A stretch of DNA of 64,000 bases from DATFMP01 sp035266845 (GTDB lineage: Bacteria > SAR324 > JACQKK01), in assembly GCA_035266845.1 (NCBI GenBank), contig DATFMP010000090.1, positions 1 through 64,000 of the forward strand, written 5' to 3'. Positions within the stretch are counted from its first letter, which is position 1. The number at the start of each line of letters is the position of its first letter. Shown here piece after piece: positions 17,543-25,930 of the stretch. Position numbers and translations under genes: made by a program. The notes beneath the pieces are model-generated. The model saw only the letters and a list, made by a program, of their open reading frames with translations, made no database searches and was not told the DNA's origin.

Positions 17543-17566
17543 AGGAGGCGCGCTCTGCGCGCTCCT
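17543..17566. terminator. Hairpin between convergent argD and the TerB-like gene
   Basis: AGGAG-g-CGCGC pairs with GCGCGCTCCT around a TCT loop (10 bp with one bulge). It is positioned for bidirectional termination but has no T-run. The adjoining TCCTCAGCAACGCG (17563-17576) recurs at 47085-47098. Confidence 0.45.
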
Positions 17567-17763
17567 CAGCAACGCGGAGTCCTTTCGAAGTCGCGGCGTC
17601 CACCAGCCATCCATCAGACATAGCCCGGCGGCCGTTGGCAGCCGGCCCCGGGCGGACACGCCTGCACGGGGCCACGGCATAGCGAGACCGTCCCTGCGGC
17701 GATAGCCGGCGGGCTGTGGTGCGGTGGTCTGGGGGTGGAAGGTGCTGCGTGCGGTTGGGGCCG

Positions 17764-18171
17764 TCAGGCGCCCTTGGCCATCAGCTCGAAGCCGTACATG
17801 ACCAGCTTGTCCAGCTCCTCGCGGCTGAAGCCCATCGACTTGCCGATTTTTTCGATCATCTCCTTCTCCGCCGGCGCGAAGTCTTTATCGGCCACCGCGA
17901 CGCGGATCAGGTCGATGATCATCGTCATCCCCATCTTCTTGTCGATGCCGACGGGGGAGCCGAGGGGCGGGATGGTCTGGAACTGGATGAACTTCTTGAG
18001 GCGCTCCACGGTGGCTTCATCCTTGACCAGCAAGGTCAGCTTCACGATGAAATCCACCTCGCTGCGGTCGATGTTCCCGTCCGCCAGCACCATCGCCACC
18101 AGCGCCGTGGCAAACCAGTTGCGGTGGGGCGGCTTCAGCTCGCTGATCTTGGTCTTGAAATCGACGTCCAT
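17764..18171 (-). CDS. TerB-like domain protein
   Basis: A 135-residue acidic, all-helical protein. It has two EF-hand-like acidic turns characteristic of TerB/DjlA-type domains: VLADGNIDRSEVDFIVKL in the first half and VAVADKDFAPAEKEMIEKIG in the second, the latter followed by a short helix containing LDKLVMYGFELM. TerB domains are implicated in metal-linked membrane stress complexes; a specific role here is not shown. ATG 18171 starts just before the first helix; an upstream start at 18279 would add a Gly/Pro-rich tail. Same strand as the rhodanese operon but separated by 296 bases, so probably transcribed separately. Confidence 0.75.
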   Translation of the reverse strand: MDVDFKTKISELKPPHRNWFATALVAMVLADGNIDRSEVDFIVKLTLLVKDEATVERLKKFIQFQTIPPLGSPVGIDKKMGMTMIIDLIRVAVADKDFAPAEKEMIEKIGKSMGFSREELDKLVMYGFELMAKGA

Positions 18172-18467
18172 CGCGACCGTATTCCCTTGAGCGACCCGCG
18201 GCCCACCGGCCGGTGGGATGCCACCTGCGCTGCCTACCTTCGGCACCACCCCGGCACGATTTGTTTCGCGCCGGTCCATCTTAAGCGAAAAGCCGCCGGG
18301 CTGGAAGGCCCCCTACGTTCGAACGCGGTGGCGGCCAATCCTGCCGTCCCAGCCACCGGATTCGGCGCCGTGCGCCGTCGCGAGTGACCTCGGGCCACGT
18401 ACGCCCTTCTGGTTAGACGGCACAACGGCGGCCGAGGTTCGGCGGCCTGCCGTCAATTAAACGGTGC

Positions 18468-19307
18468 CTATGGTTCCCGCGTCTCGATCGGCAAGTCCAG
18501 CCGATCCCCCCACTCCTTCCAAGAGCCCACGAAGTTCCGGATGCGATCGTACCCCAGCAGCCGGAGCGCCAGATAGGCCTGGGAGGAGCGGTAGCCGCCC
18601 TGTCAGAAGGGCACGATGCGCTTGTCCCGCGTGACGCCGTGGCGCTCGAACAGGGCCTGCAGCTCGCCGGCCGGCTTGAGCCGACCCTTCTCGTCCAGGT
18701 AGTTGACCCACTCCAGGTGCACGCTGCCCGGAATGGTTCCGCCACGGGGTCCGCCCCGCTTGTTGCGGCCGTAGTGTTCGTCGTCCGTGCGCGTATCCAG
18801 GGGCAGCACGTCGTCCTGACCCAGCAGCCCGTTCAGCTCGTCCGCGGAGATGAAGCGCTCCGGCTGCGGCTGCACCGGCAGGCGCGCGGGCTTGGGTGGC
18901 ACCATCTCCAGCGTGGTCTCGTAGCCGGCCTCGCGCCAGGCCAACATGCCGCCGTCCAGCACGTGCACGTCCTCGTGCCCGAAGTATTCCATCAGCCAGA
19001 AGGCACGGCCTACGCGAATGCCCGTCTGGTGCTCCTCGTAGAGCACGACGGTCTTGTCCATGCCCACGCCGCGCAGGCCGAGCTGCGAGCGCATCAGGTG
19101 GGTCCACTCCTCGAACAGCTCCGGCGTGGTCTTCGTGAGCCCGAGCCCGTAGAGGTCCAGGTGTGCCGCGCCGGGGACGACGCCCGTCATGATCTCGTGG
19201 GAGGGGCGCACGTCCAGCAGCGCCAGGTTCTCGTCCCCCAGCCGCGCGTGGAGCTGTTGGGGCGTCCAGAGCAGGTGCCCGTTGGGGAAGCCGTTTTCAG
19301 CGGCCAT
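18468..19307 (-). CDS. Tandem-domain rhodanese selenoprotein, catalytic Cys replaced by UGA at 18605-18603
   Basis: Annotated as one 279-residue sulfurtransferase reading through UGA. The N-terminal rhodanese domain (about residues 10-135) has LLDVRPSHEIMTGVVPGAAH and no active cysteine (VVLYEEHQTG at the loop), as is usual for the inactive domain. The C-terminal domain (about 152-279) has LPLDTRTDDEHYGR, IPGSVHLEWVNY, then DKRIVPF-U-QGGYRSSQAYLAL, LLGYDRIRNFVGSWKEWGD and the stop TAG. UGA at residue 235 is exactly the persulfide-forming residue of the C-x-x-G-x-R loop. Reading stops at the UGA would remove the whole active loop and last helices. It starts 11 bases inside the aminopeptidase stop, so it is translationally coupled. 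Probable role: thiosulfate, mercaptopyruvate or selenium-sulfur transfer. The Sec assignment is inferred. Confidence 0.85.
18569..18582 (-). promoter_or_regulatory. Candidate SECIS hairpin in the rhodanese gene
   Basis: On the minus strand CCAG, loop GCCTAT and CTGG form a 4-bp stem whose loop starts 24 bases after the UGA and begins with G, within the loose consensus for bacterial SECIS elements. The stem is short and the structure is weaker than the one in the thioredoxin-like gene. A GCGG-CTA-CCGC hairpin only a few bases after the UGA competes with it. Confidence 0.4.
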
Positions 19308-20778
19308 CGCCAGCCGTCTCCCGGAGTTGCGTGATGAGTTCGGTGCAAAGCCGCACGCCGACGCCGCTGCCGCCCTTGGGGAACAGCGGGGCGTCGCCGT
19401 CGCTCCATGCATAGCAATCGATATGGGCCCACGCAACCTCACCCGCGAACTCCTTGAGGAACAGCGCGGCGGTGATGGCGCCGGCCATGCCCCCATTGGC
19501 AGCGTTGGCCAGATCGGCCACGGAGCTGTCCAACTCCTTGCGGTAGGGCGCCCACAGCGGCAGCGGCCACACGTGGTCGCCAGTGACCTGGGCCGCCCCC
19601 TGCAGCGCCTCGCGCAGCGGCGCGTCGTCGCAGAACAGGCCCATGATCTGCTTGCCCAGCGCCACGCGGCACGCGCCGGTGAGCGTGGCGAAGTCCACCA
19701 GGTAGCGCGGGGCGTAGTCGCGCGCCAGCGCCAGTGCATCGGCCAGCACTAGGCGTCCCTCGGCGTCCGTGTTGGTGATTTCCACGGTAAGCCCCTGGCG
19801 CGTGCGCAGGATGTCGCCGGGGTGGTACGAGAGCGCGTCCACGGCGTTCTCCGCCAGCGCCAGCACGGCCACCAGGTGCACGGGCAGTGCCAGTCCGGCG
19901 ATAGCGCGGAAGGCGCCCAGCACGGTCGCTGCCCCACCCATATCCTTCTTCATCAGGGCCATGCCGCTGCTGGTCTTGAGGTCCAGCCCGCCGCTGTCGA
20001 AGGTGACGCCCTTGCCCACCAGGGCCACCGTGGGCCGATCGGGCGCGGCCGTGCCGTACTCCAGCACCACCAGTTGCGGCGGATGCTCGGCCCCACGCCC
20101 CACCGCGTGGATCGCTCCGTAGCCCTGCTGCGCCAGATCCTCCCCGCGGATGCGCACGAAGCGCGCACCGTGGGCCTCGGCCAGGCGTTGTGCCATCTCC
20201 GCCACGTAATCCGGGTGCGCCACCGCGGCGGGATGGTTGATCAGGTCGCGGGTAAGGGCGATGCCCTCCGCCACGTGCCCCGCGGCTGCCAGGCCGGCCT
20301 CCACCGCCACCCGCTGCCCCGCCGCCACCACGCTCACGACGATCTGCGGGGCCTCCTCGGAAGCCTGGGTGCGATAGGCCCGGAATGCGTAACCGGCCAT
20401 CTGCAGGGCCTCGCCCGCCCAGCGCGCGGCCTGCTCGGCGGGCCAGGGCAGCTCCGCCGGCAGCAGCAGGCTCATGGCCGCGGCACCGGCCCCCTTAAGC
20501 TCGCTGAAAGCCTTCGCCAGCGCCTCGCAGAAGGCGGGCCGGGTCAGCGCCTCGCGCGCGCCGAGACCCACTACCACCCATTGCTCTTCGCCGAAGGGCA
20601 GCAGCAGCGTCTTGCCGGCGTCGGCCTTGAAGCGCCGCAGGGCGGCCGTGCGCCGTGCGTTCTCGCGCAGGCCCTCGGGCAGGGGCGCAAGCGGGTCGGC
20701 ATCCCCGGCGAAGACCGGCAGGATGCGGTGGGGGGCGTCGGCTGCGTCGGCGGCGCGCAGCACCAGGGTCGTGGGCAT
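19297..20778 (-). CDS. pepA: Leucyl aminopeptidase (M17)
   Basis: A 493-residue cytosolic metallopeptidase that removes N-terminal amino acids from peptides. The N-terminal macro-like domain is divergent. The catalytic C-terminal domain is intact: LVGKGVTFDSGGLDLK (Lys and Asp ligands), MKKDMGGAATVLGA, the signature NTDAEGRLVLADAL (Asp, Glu ligands and the catalytic Arg) and DFATLTGACRVALG. C-terminal residues WAHIDCYAWSDGDAPLFPKGGSGVGVR match the family end. The start at 20778 begins MPTTLVLRAAD. The middle gene of a probable three-gene operon: 49 bases after the phosphatidyltransferase and overlapping the rhodanese start by 11 bases. Confidence 0.92.
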   Translation of the reverse strand: MPTTLVLRAADAADAPHRILPVFAGDADPLAPLPEGLRENARRTAALRRFKADAGKTLLLPFGEEQWVVVGLGAREALTRPAFCEALAKAFSELKGAGAAAMSLLLPAELPWPAEQAARWAGEALQMAGYAFRAYRTQASEEAPQIVVSVVAAGQRVAVEAGLAAAGHVAEGIALTRDLINHPAAVAHPDYVAEMAQRLAEAHGARFVRIRGEDLAQQGYGAIHAVGRGAEHPPQLVVLEYGTAAPDRPTVALVGKGVTFDSGGLDLKTSSGMALMKKDMGGAATVLGAFRAIAGLALPVHLVAVLALAENAVDALSYHPGDILRTRQGLTVEITNTDAEGRLVLADALALARDYAPRYLVDFATLTGACRVALGKQIMGLFCDDAPLREALQGAAQVTGDHVWPLPLWAPYRKELDSSVADLANAANGGMAGAITAALFLKEFAGEVAWAHIDCYAWSDGDAPLFPKGGSGVGVRLCTELITQLRETAGDGR

Positions 20779-20827
20779 GGGCGAAGCGGGTGGGTCAGGG
20801 GTTAGGGCGTGCTGCCGCGGCGGGGGT

Positions 20828-22327
20828 TCACGGTTGGGATTCCGTGTGCGTTACGGGCTGCTCCTGCACGGCCTTGGCCGGGTCGATGTGGCTGGTGAAG
20901 ATCGGGGACACCAGGTACATCAGCGTGAAGGCCAGCAATGCCAGCCCGAAGTATGGCGTGAACACGAGCACGATGGACGCCGCCACGCTGGACCACAGCA
21001 GCGCCGGGCGGCGCCCGAAGAGCCGGCCGATGTGCAGGTAGCGAATGAAGAACAGGTTCATCACCACCGCGGCCAGCACCAGGATGCCTGTGCTGAACAC
21101 TGACCAGAAGGGCGCGGACGTGGGGTTGGCCAGGGACATCTGGTGCACGATCTCCATGGACGCGGTCACCATCAGTGCGGCCGCGGGGACGGGCATGCCC
21201 TTGAAGAAGCCGGGAACGGGGTACTTGTCCACCGTGAAGTAGATCAGCCGCGCCAGCCCGGCCAACCCGTAGAGCAGGCTCGTGCCCACGATCACGGCAG
21301 TGGGCAGGCCCGGCTTCACCAAGTCGGTCATCAGCAGGTAGAACATCAGCGCCGGCGCCAGCGCAAAGCTGATCGCGTCCGACAGGTCGTCCAGCAGGGC
21401 GCCCGTGGAGAACCCCTTCTTGCCGGTGGGCGGCGGCTCCGTGAGGCCCAGGCGTCGGGCCATCATGCCGTCCAGCCGGTCGAAGAAGGCCGCCCCGACG
21501 AGCACGAACAGCGCCTCGCGCACGCGGCCGTAGCTGGTGAAGACCACCGCCGTGATGCCCAGGAAGCCGTTCATCAGCGTAAGCGTGTTGGGCACCACAG
21601 CCAGGATGCGGCGGCGCAGAAGCTCGTCGTCCTCGCAGATGTCGTCCAGCGCCACGGCGCCGTACTTGCGCAGGTAGAGCGTGACGGAGGCGATGTTGAT
21701 GACGAGAAAGGCGCTTTCCACCACGAACCAAGCTCGCAGGGGCAGGTCGTTGATCCAATCCACCAGATGGTAGAAAGCCTCCCAGCCCACGGTGGGCTGA
21801 TAGAACGCGTACGCATACAGCAGCACGGCCATGGGCGAGGCCACGATCGTGCGCAGGCGGGTCAGCTCGTTGGAGTCCACCTCCTGCCCGGCGGCCTCGG
21901 CGAAGTTGCGCATGAAGTGCGCGAACTGGTCCCGCATCAGCACCGTCACGCAGATGCCCAGCACGAACAGCGCGTGCAGCAGGTGCAGCTTGCCCAGCCG
22001 GGGGTCAGCGGAAAAGTCCATGCGGCTGTAGCGCCACAGCATGCCCGCCCCCAACACGGGGAAGATGATGGAGAGCACGATGCGATCCATCATGCGATCC
22101 ACCAGGGCTCCCAGCCGCAAGTTGGGCAGGTAGCGCTCGGCGAACCAGCCGTCCACCCAGTCGAACACCATCGCCAGCAGCAGGAACGTCAGCCCCAGGA
22201 TGTAGGCCAGCGGGTAGCGCGTGAACATGAGCCACAGCGCGCACACGAACGCCAGGAACACCAACGGAGGCCGGCTGAACGTCAGAATGGCGGCGGCATT
22301 GCGGGGCATTCGTTGCAGCCGGGACAT
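20828..22327 (-). CDS. Double-domain CDP-alcohol phosphatidyltransferase
   Basis: A 499-residue polytopic membrane protein carrying two CDP-alcohol phosphotransferase motifs, normally D-x2-D-G-x2-A-R-x8-G-x3-D-x3-D. First copy: D56, D59, G60, A63, G73, D77, D81, with Glu64 where Arg is expected. Second copy: D283, D286, G287, A290, R291, then G309, D313, D317, with a 17-residue instead of 8-residue spacer. Many hydrophobic segments surround each motif (AYILGLTFLLLAMVFDWV; VREALFVLVGAAFFDRLDG). Such enzymes make phospholipid head groups from CDP-diacylglycerol; single-domain enzymes are about 200 residues, so this is a fusion or duplication. The first site may have altered activity. ATG 22327 precedes the first membrane helix. 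Confidence 0.85.
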   Translation of the reverse strand: MSRLQRMPRNAAAILTFSRPPLVFLAFVCALWLMFTRYPLAYILGLTFLLLAMVFDWVDGWFAERYLPNLRLGALVDRMMDRIVLSIIFPVLGAGMLWRYSRMDFSADPRLGKLHLLHALFVLGICVTVLMRDQFAHFMRNFAEAAGQEVDSNELTRLRTIVASPMAVLLYAYAFYQPTVGWEAFYHLVDWINDLPLRAWFVVESAFLVINIASVTLYLRKYGAVALDDICEDDELLRRRILAVVPNTLTLMNGFLGITAVVFTSYGRVREALFVLVGAAFFDRLDGMMARRLGLTEPPPTGKKGFSTGALLDDLSDAISFALAPALMFYLLMTDLVKPGLPTAVIVGTSLLYGLAGLARLIYFTVDKYPVPGFFKGMPVPAAALMVTASMEIVHQMSLANPTSAPFWSVFSTGILVLAAVVMNLFFIRYLHIGRLFGRRPALLWSSVAASIVLVFTPYFGLALLAFTLMYLVSPIFTSHIDPAKAVQEQPVTHTESQP

Positions 22328-22542
22328 GGCGCCGCTGGAGCTAGCAGGATGGCGATCGGGCCTGCCCGGTGTGGGCAGGCGGGTGGTCTGGCAGCGCGGC
22401 ACGCACCGCGGAGATGCGGCACGGGCGTCACCGCCCGGCCCGTGCCGGGTGTGGCGCGCCCCCACACACATACCATCCCCTCCGGCGGGGTGGCAATCGG
22501 GCGCCGCTGCCGCGCGGAGGGGTGTGAGTGGCCAGCCGCGGC

Positions 22543-23016
22543 CTACTCCTGCACGACCTCGATCAGCACGTCGAAGGGCGCCTGCGGCAATGCCTTGGGA
22601 TGCATGAAGAACACGGTGGTGCCGCGCGAGCCCGGCCGGGGCGCGGCGTCCAGGATGCGGAACCCGCGAGCCTTGAGCGTGTCGAAGGCGGCCTGGATAT
22701 CGCGCACGCGGAAGCCCACGTGGTTCAGCCCGCCCTTGCCTCCGTTGCGCTCGATGGCCTTCTGCACTGGAGATTTGTCGCTGAGCGGCTCGACCAGTTG
22801 GATCAGGTTGGGGCTGTTGCCGATGCGCAGCAGTGCTTCGCGCACGTGGTCCGCGCCCTTGATTTCCTCGCGGTGCACCTCCTGGAAGCCCAGCAGGCCG
22901 TAGGCTGCCACCTGCGCGTCCAACGTGCCGCGCGGCACGGCGATGGCGACGTGATCCACGAACAGGAAGCCGGGCAACTCGGCGGTGAGGTCGTCGAAGG
23001 ACGGGGTGGCAGTCAT
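22543..23016 (-). CDS. Methylmalonyl-CoA epimerase-like VOC protein
   Basis: A 157-residue protein of the vicinal oxygen chelate fold. Two beta-alpha-beta-beta-beta repeats are seen: FLFVDHVAIAVPRGTLDAQV and GGLNHVGFRVRDIQAAFDTL, with metal-ligand His in DHVAIAV, Glu/Gln in NLIQLVEPL, His in NHVGF and the final Glu in VLIEVVQE. The spacing and the LVEPLSDKSPVQKAIERNGGKGGLNH block (kept here as positions 84-109) match methylmalonyl-CoA epimerases of propionyl-CoA catabolism. No mutase is nearby, so a related glyoxalase-type role cannot be excluded. Confidence 0.8.
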   Translation of the reverse strand: MTATPSFDDLTAELPGFLFVDHVAIAVPRGTLDAQVAAYGLLGFQEVHREEIKGADHVREALLRIGNSPNLIQLVEPLSDKSPVQKAIERNGGKGGLNHVGFRVRDIQAAFDTLKARGFRILDAAPRPGSRGTTVFFMHPKALPQAPFDVLIEVVQE

Positions 23017-23086
23017 GGCGCTCGGGCTCGGTGTGCAGTGGTGGTGGAAGAGTAAGGGCCGGGCCGGGGGCTTGGCCAGGTGCGGC

Positions 23087-24049
23087 TCAGCGCAGCGTCA
23101 CCCAGATGGCACCCTCCCCGCCCAGGCGCGCAGGGGCGCGGGTGAAGGCCCGCACGAAGCGCTTGCCGTTCAGCTCCAGCCAGCGGTAGACGGCGTCCTT
23201 GAGCACGGGCCCGGCGGCGCCGGAGTTGTGTCCGCGGCCGGTGATGATCAGCACGTGGCGCATCCGTTGGCGCTGGCTCACCAGCAGGTAGTTCTGCACC
23301 ATGCGGATGGCCTCCTCCTGTGTCTTGCCGTGCAGGTCCAGCTCGCTGTCCGGTTCCGCCTCGTCGTCCTCCCGTGCGGCGCGCGGTGCGCTGCGGCGTG
23401 GCGGGGCCTGGGCGCCCGCGAACTTCAGCTCCGGCGCAAAGTCGCCCTCGTGCAGCAGGGCCTCCATCAATCGCTGCGCATCCGCGTCCGCATGGAACTC
23501 CGTGATGGTGGGCGTTTGCGCATCATCCATGGCTCTTGTGCCACTCGAACCCGCGTCCGGATCTTGCGAACCGCCTGCAGGGTGGATGTCCTCCACGTGG
23601 GTCGCTGTGGCGGGAGCGCCCGGGGCCGATGCCGCCGGGGCCTCTGCGACAGTCGCGGCGGGTCTCCCCTCCGATGCCCCCCGTGCTACGGCTTCTGGAG
23701 CGCGGCCGGCTTCGGGGTGCGTGGGTCGGCCGCCCAGCGGGGCCACACCCAGGTGGGCCATGCTGCGCTGGAACAGAGCCGCCTCCCCGTCCTCGGCGAG
23801 AAACTGCACCCGCTCAACGGACTGCCGCCGCGCGACGGAATCTCCCCGCCAGGGGCTGCGCTGAACCTCCAGCTCGCGCATGGCCTCCAGAAACTCGAGG
23901 TCGTCCCGCTCCACCCGGGGCGAGCGCTCGAAGGGCGCGGGTTGCAGCGTGGCCTGCACACGCACGGGGCTATCCTTGCGCTTGAGGAGCCGCGTGCTGG
24001 GCTTCTTGCGGCGTTTCTGCGTCTCTCCGTGCAGGCGGCGGCGCGGCAT
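23087..24049 (-). CDS. Smr-domain protein
   Basis: A 320-residue protein whose last 80 residues form an Smr (MutS-related) domain: the LDLHGKTQEEAIRMV motif, RHVLIITGRGHNS in place of the usual H-G-x-G-x-G, and GEGAIWVTLR at the C-terminus. Smr domains are nicking or RNA-cleaving nucleases. The N-terminal half is basic (RRRLHGETQKRRKKPSTRL) followed by a DUF-like helical block and a Pro/Ala/Glu-rich linker. No MutS ATPase is present, so this is a stand-alone Smr protein, as in many bacteria. The ATG at 24049 begins the basic segment. Divergent from the secreted paralog pair. Confidence 0.85.
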   Translation of the reverse strand: MPRRRLHGETQKRRKKPSTRLLKRKDSPVRVQATLQPAPFERSPRVERDDLEFLEAMRELEVQRSPWRGDSVARRQSVERVQFLAEDGEAALFQRSMAHLGVAPLGGRPTHPEAGRAPEAVARGASEGRPAATVAEAPAASAPGAPATATHVEDIHPAGGSQDPDAGSSGTRAMDDAQTPTITEFHADADAQRLMEALLHEGDFAPELKFAGAQAPPRRSAPRAAREDDEAEPDSELDLHGKTQEEAIRMVQNYLLVSQRQRMRHVLIITGRGHNSGAAGPVLKDAVYRWLELNGKRFVRAFTRAPARLGGEGAIWVTLR

Positions 24050-24346
24050 GGCGGGCAGACGGGTCGGCGGAACAAGGTGACGGATGCGCGGCTGCGCCCG
24101 GTGGCGCACGGCGGCCGTCCGAGCGTTGCCACGGCGCAGCTCGGACGGCAGTGCCCAGTATGCCACAGGGCCGACGCAGCGAACAACGCGCCGATGCCTG
24201 GGCCGGCAGCGGGGCGGCATTGCGAGTCGCAGCGGAATGGCGTCTTTCCTGGCCCTGCTTAATGTGCCAGCGTAGGAACAGCCACTGTCGCAGGGCTGTG
24301 GAGGCGCTGCACGTGCTCACCCCGATGTTCGTGGAGGAACGATACG

Positions 24347-25708
24347 ATGAGCGAGTATGGAGCGAGGGCCTCCGGGCGCCGTTGTGGGCGCATTCTGCTG
24401 ACCACATTGACCGTGGTGCTGTACACCGGCGGCATCGCACTGGCAGGGGCGCCGGCGCTGGTGGCACCGATCTACTCCGGCGCCGTGCCGGCGGTGCAGG
24501 GTCACACGCCCAATGACTACGGCAAGCCCGCCACCATCGGCAAAATCAGCGCCCTCCCCTGCGGGGAGCACACCTGGTGCTTCCTCTCCAAGGACCCCAT
24601 CGGGGAGGTGAAGGCCTTCTATGACAAGACCCTGTCCCCCATGCGCACGCTGCCCGCCCAGGCCGGCGAGCGAAGCTACGAGGTGATCGCCCAGGAGATG
24701 ACCCTGGGCGAGATGCGCGACTTCGCCGGGGTCTCCGTGCACGCATTGCCGCCGCCGCCCAAGATCACGGGCGAGGGCATGGCGCGAGGGGAGGCTTACA
24801 AGAACACGCGGCACTTCGGTGATCTGGCTGCCGGCGTGGCCTGGATGCCGGGCATGATGACGGCCACGCACACGCCTCACGAGCTGGACGTCCTCTACGC
24901 CAAGCACCGCCACCTGGAGAGCGCGTTCTTCGTCCACGATGCGGACCACCACGGCCGGTCCGAGGACGACCTCCTGCACGACAAGTACCAGGAACTCGGC
25001 GTGGCGCAGCGCAGTGCCGCCATGCAGTCCATGTCCGCACCGACGATGCCGTCCGCGGAGATGCAGGCCCGGCAGCGCCACCAATCCAAGGAAGACGATG
25101 CCGAGATGCAGCGCCTCATGAAGCGCAAGCCGAAGCTTGCCCGCAAATTACAGGCGCTCAGCGAGCAGATCCAGACGGCCGCCGCCCGCGGTGACTATCA
25201 GGAGGCTGCTCGCCTCGGGAAGCAGATGAACAAGCTGGCTCAAAGCGACCCCGAAGTGGCCGCGTACATGAAGAAAGTGCGCGAGCGCGACGCGGCCCAG
25301 AACCGCGCGACCCAACAGGGCTACAGCGACGCGCAGAGCAACATGGTCAAGGGCCTGGGCCAGGCCAACTGGGGCCCCTGGGTCAAGTACCTCAAGGCGC
25401 TGGAGCCCAAGGCGTACCGCACGCTGATCGTGATCCAGGAGCGGTTGCGTGCGGATCCCAAGTACCCGGCTCCGGTCGTGACCGATCGGGCCACCATCGC
25501 CCGCGATGCCGTGAACGCGGAGGTGATGCCCCAGGACGATTGGGGACTCCACCTGGACGAGGGTGCGATGAATGCGCAGGCCAGTACCGCCCGGCAAGCC
25601 CCACAGCCCGAGGCCAAGCCCGCCCCGCCTCAGCCCCAGGACAAGCGCGATGCGGACCTGCAAAAGGCCGCCAAGAAGGGCCTCAACATGCTCAAGAAGC
25701 TGTTCTGA
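24347..25708 (+). CDS. Secreted protein of unknown function, paralog 1
   Basis: A 453-residue exported protein that I do not recognise. The N-terminus has a basic region and a hydrophobic core (ILLTTLTVVLYTGGIALAG), a signal peptide. A segment FLSKDPIGEVKAFYDKTL near residue 85 is shared with the next gene, as are EDDAEMQRLMKRKPKLARK-like charged repeats in the middle and a conserved C-terminal tail (AAKKGLNMLKKLF). The centre is rich in Met, Gln and charged residues and is predicted helical (LARKLQALSEQIQTAAARG). It ends in a Pro/Ala/Gln linker before the basic tail. The start at 24347 gives the signal peptide. A perfect 16-bp hairpin separates it from its paralog. Confidence 0.75.
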   Translation: MSEYGARASGRRCGRILLTTLTVVLYTGGIALAGAPALVAPIYSGAVPAVQGHTPNDYGKPATIGKISALPCGEHTWCFLSKDPIGEVKAFYDKTLSPMRTLPAQAGERSYEVIAQEMTLGEMRDFAGVSVHALPPPPKITGEGMARGEAYKNTRHFGDLAAGVAWMPGMMTATHTPHELDVLYAKHRHLESAFFVHDADHHGRSEDDLLHDKYQELGVAQRSAAMQSMSAPTMPSAEMQARQRHQSKEDDAEMQRLMKRKPKLARKLQALSEQIQTAAARGDYQEAARLGKQMNKLAQSDPEVAAYMKKVRERDAAQNRATQQGYSDAQSNMVKGLGQANWGPWVKYLKALEPKAYRTLIVIQERLRADPKYPAPVVTDRATIARDAVNAEVMPQDDWGLHLDEGAMNAQASTARQAPQPEAKPAPPQPQDKRDADLQKAAKKGLNMLKKLF

Positions 25709-25722
25709 TCCGCACCCAATCT

Positions 25723-25765
25723 GCCGTCGCCCGATCGGTGCCCTGTGCTCCGATCGGGCGACGGC
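25723..25765 (+). terminator. Perfect 16-bp stem hairpin between the secreted paralogs
   Basis: GCCGTCGCCCGATCGG and its exact complement CCGATCGGGCGACGGC flank an 11-base loop just after the first paralog. There is no T-run downstream, so termination would be partial or factor-dependent. Confidence 0.55.
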
Positions 25766-25820
25766 CCCTCTCCCATTCATCCGTACCGTCCAAAAGGCTG
25801 GCAATTCTCTCCAGGCCCCC

Positions 25821-25855
25821 TTCCGGCGCTATTCCGGCGCCACATTTTGTGACAA
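25821..25855 (+). promoter_or_regulatory. Direct repeats upstream of the second secreted paralog
   Basis: TTCCGGCGC occurs at 25821-25829 and 25832-25840, an 11-base period of about one helical turn, followed by TTGTGACAA at 25847-25855. The arrangement could be a regulator-binding site; no known consensus is matched. A further small hairpin (CGTTGCC/GGCAACG) lies at 25864-25884. Confidence 0.3.
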
Positions 25856-25930
25856 TGTGGCCTCGTTGCCGGAGGGCGGCAACGAACGCGTCGTCATACA
25901 AAAGGCAGGTTCCAGAAAGGGGTAAGGACC

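Noticed and set aside
18603..19739. 378-residue frame spanning the aminopeptidase end and the rhodanese
   Set aside because: The upstream part is antisense-frame noise over pepA; the real rhodanese starts at 19307 and reads through the UGA.
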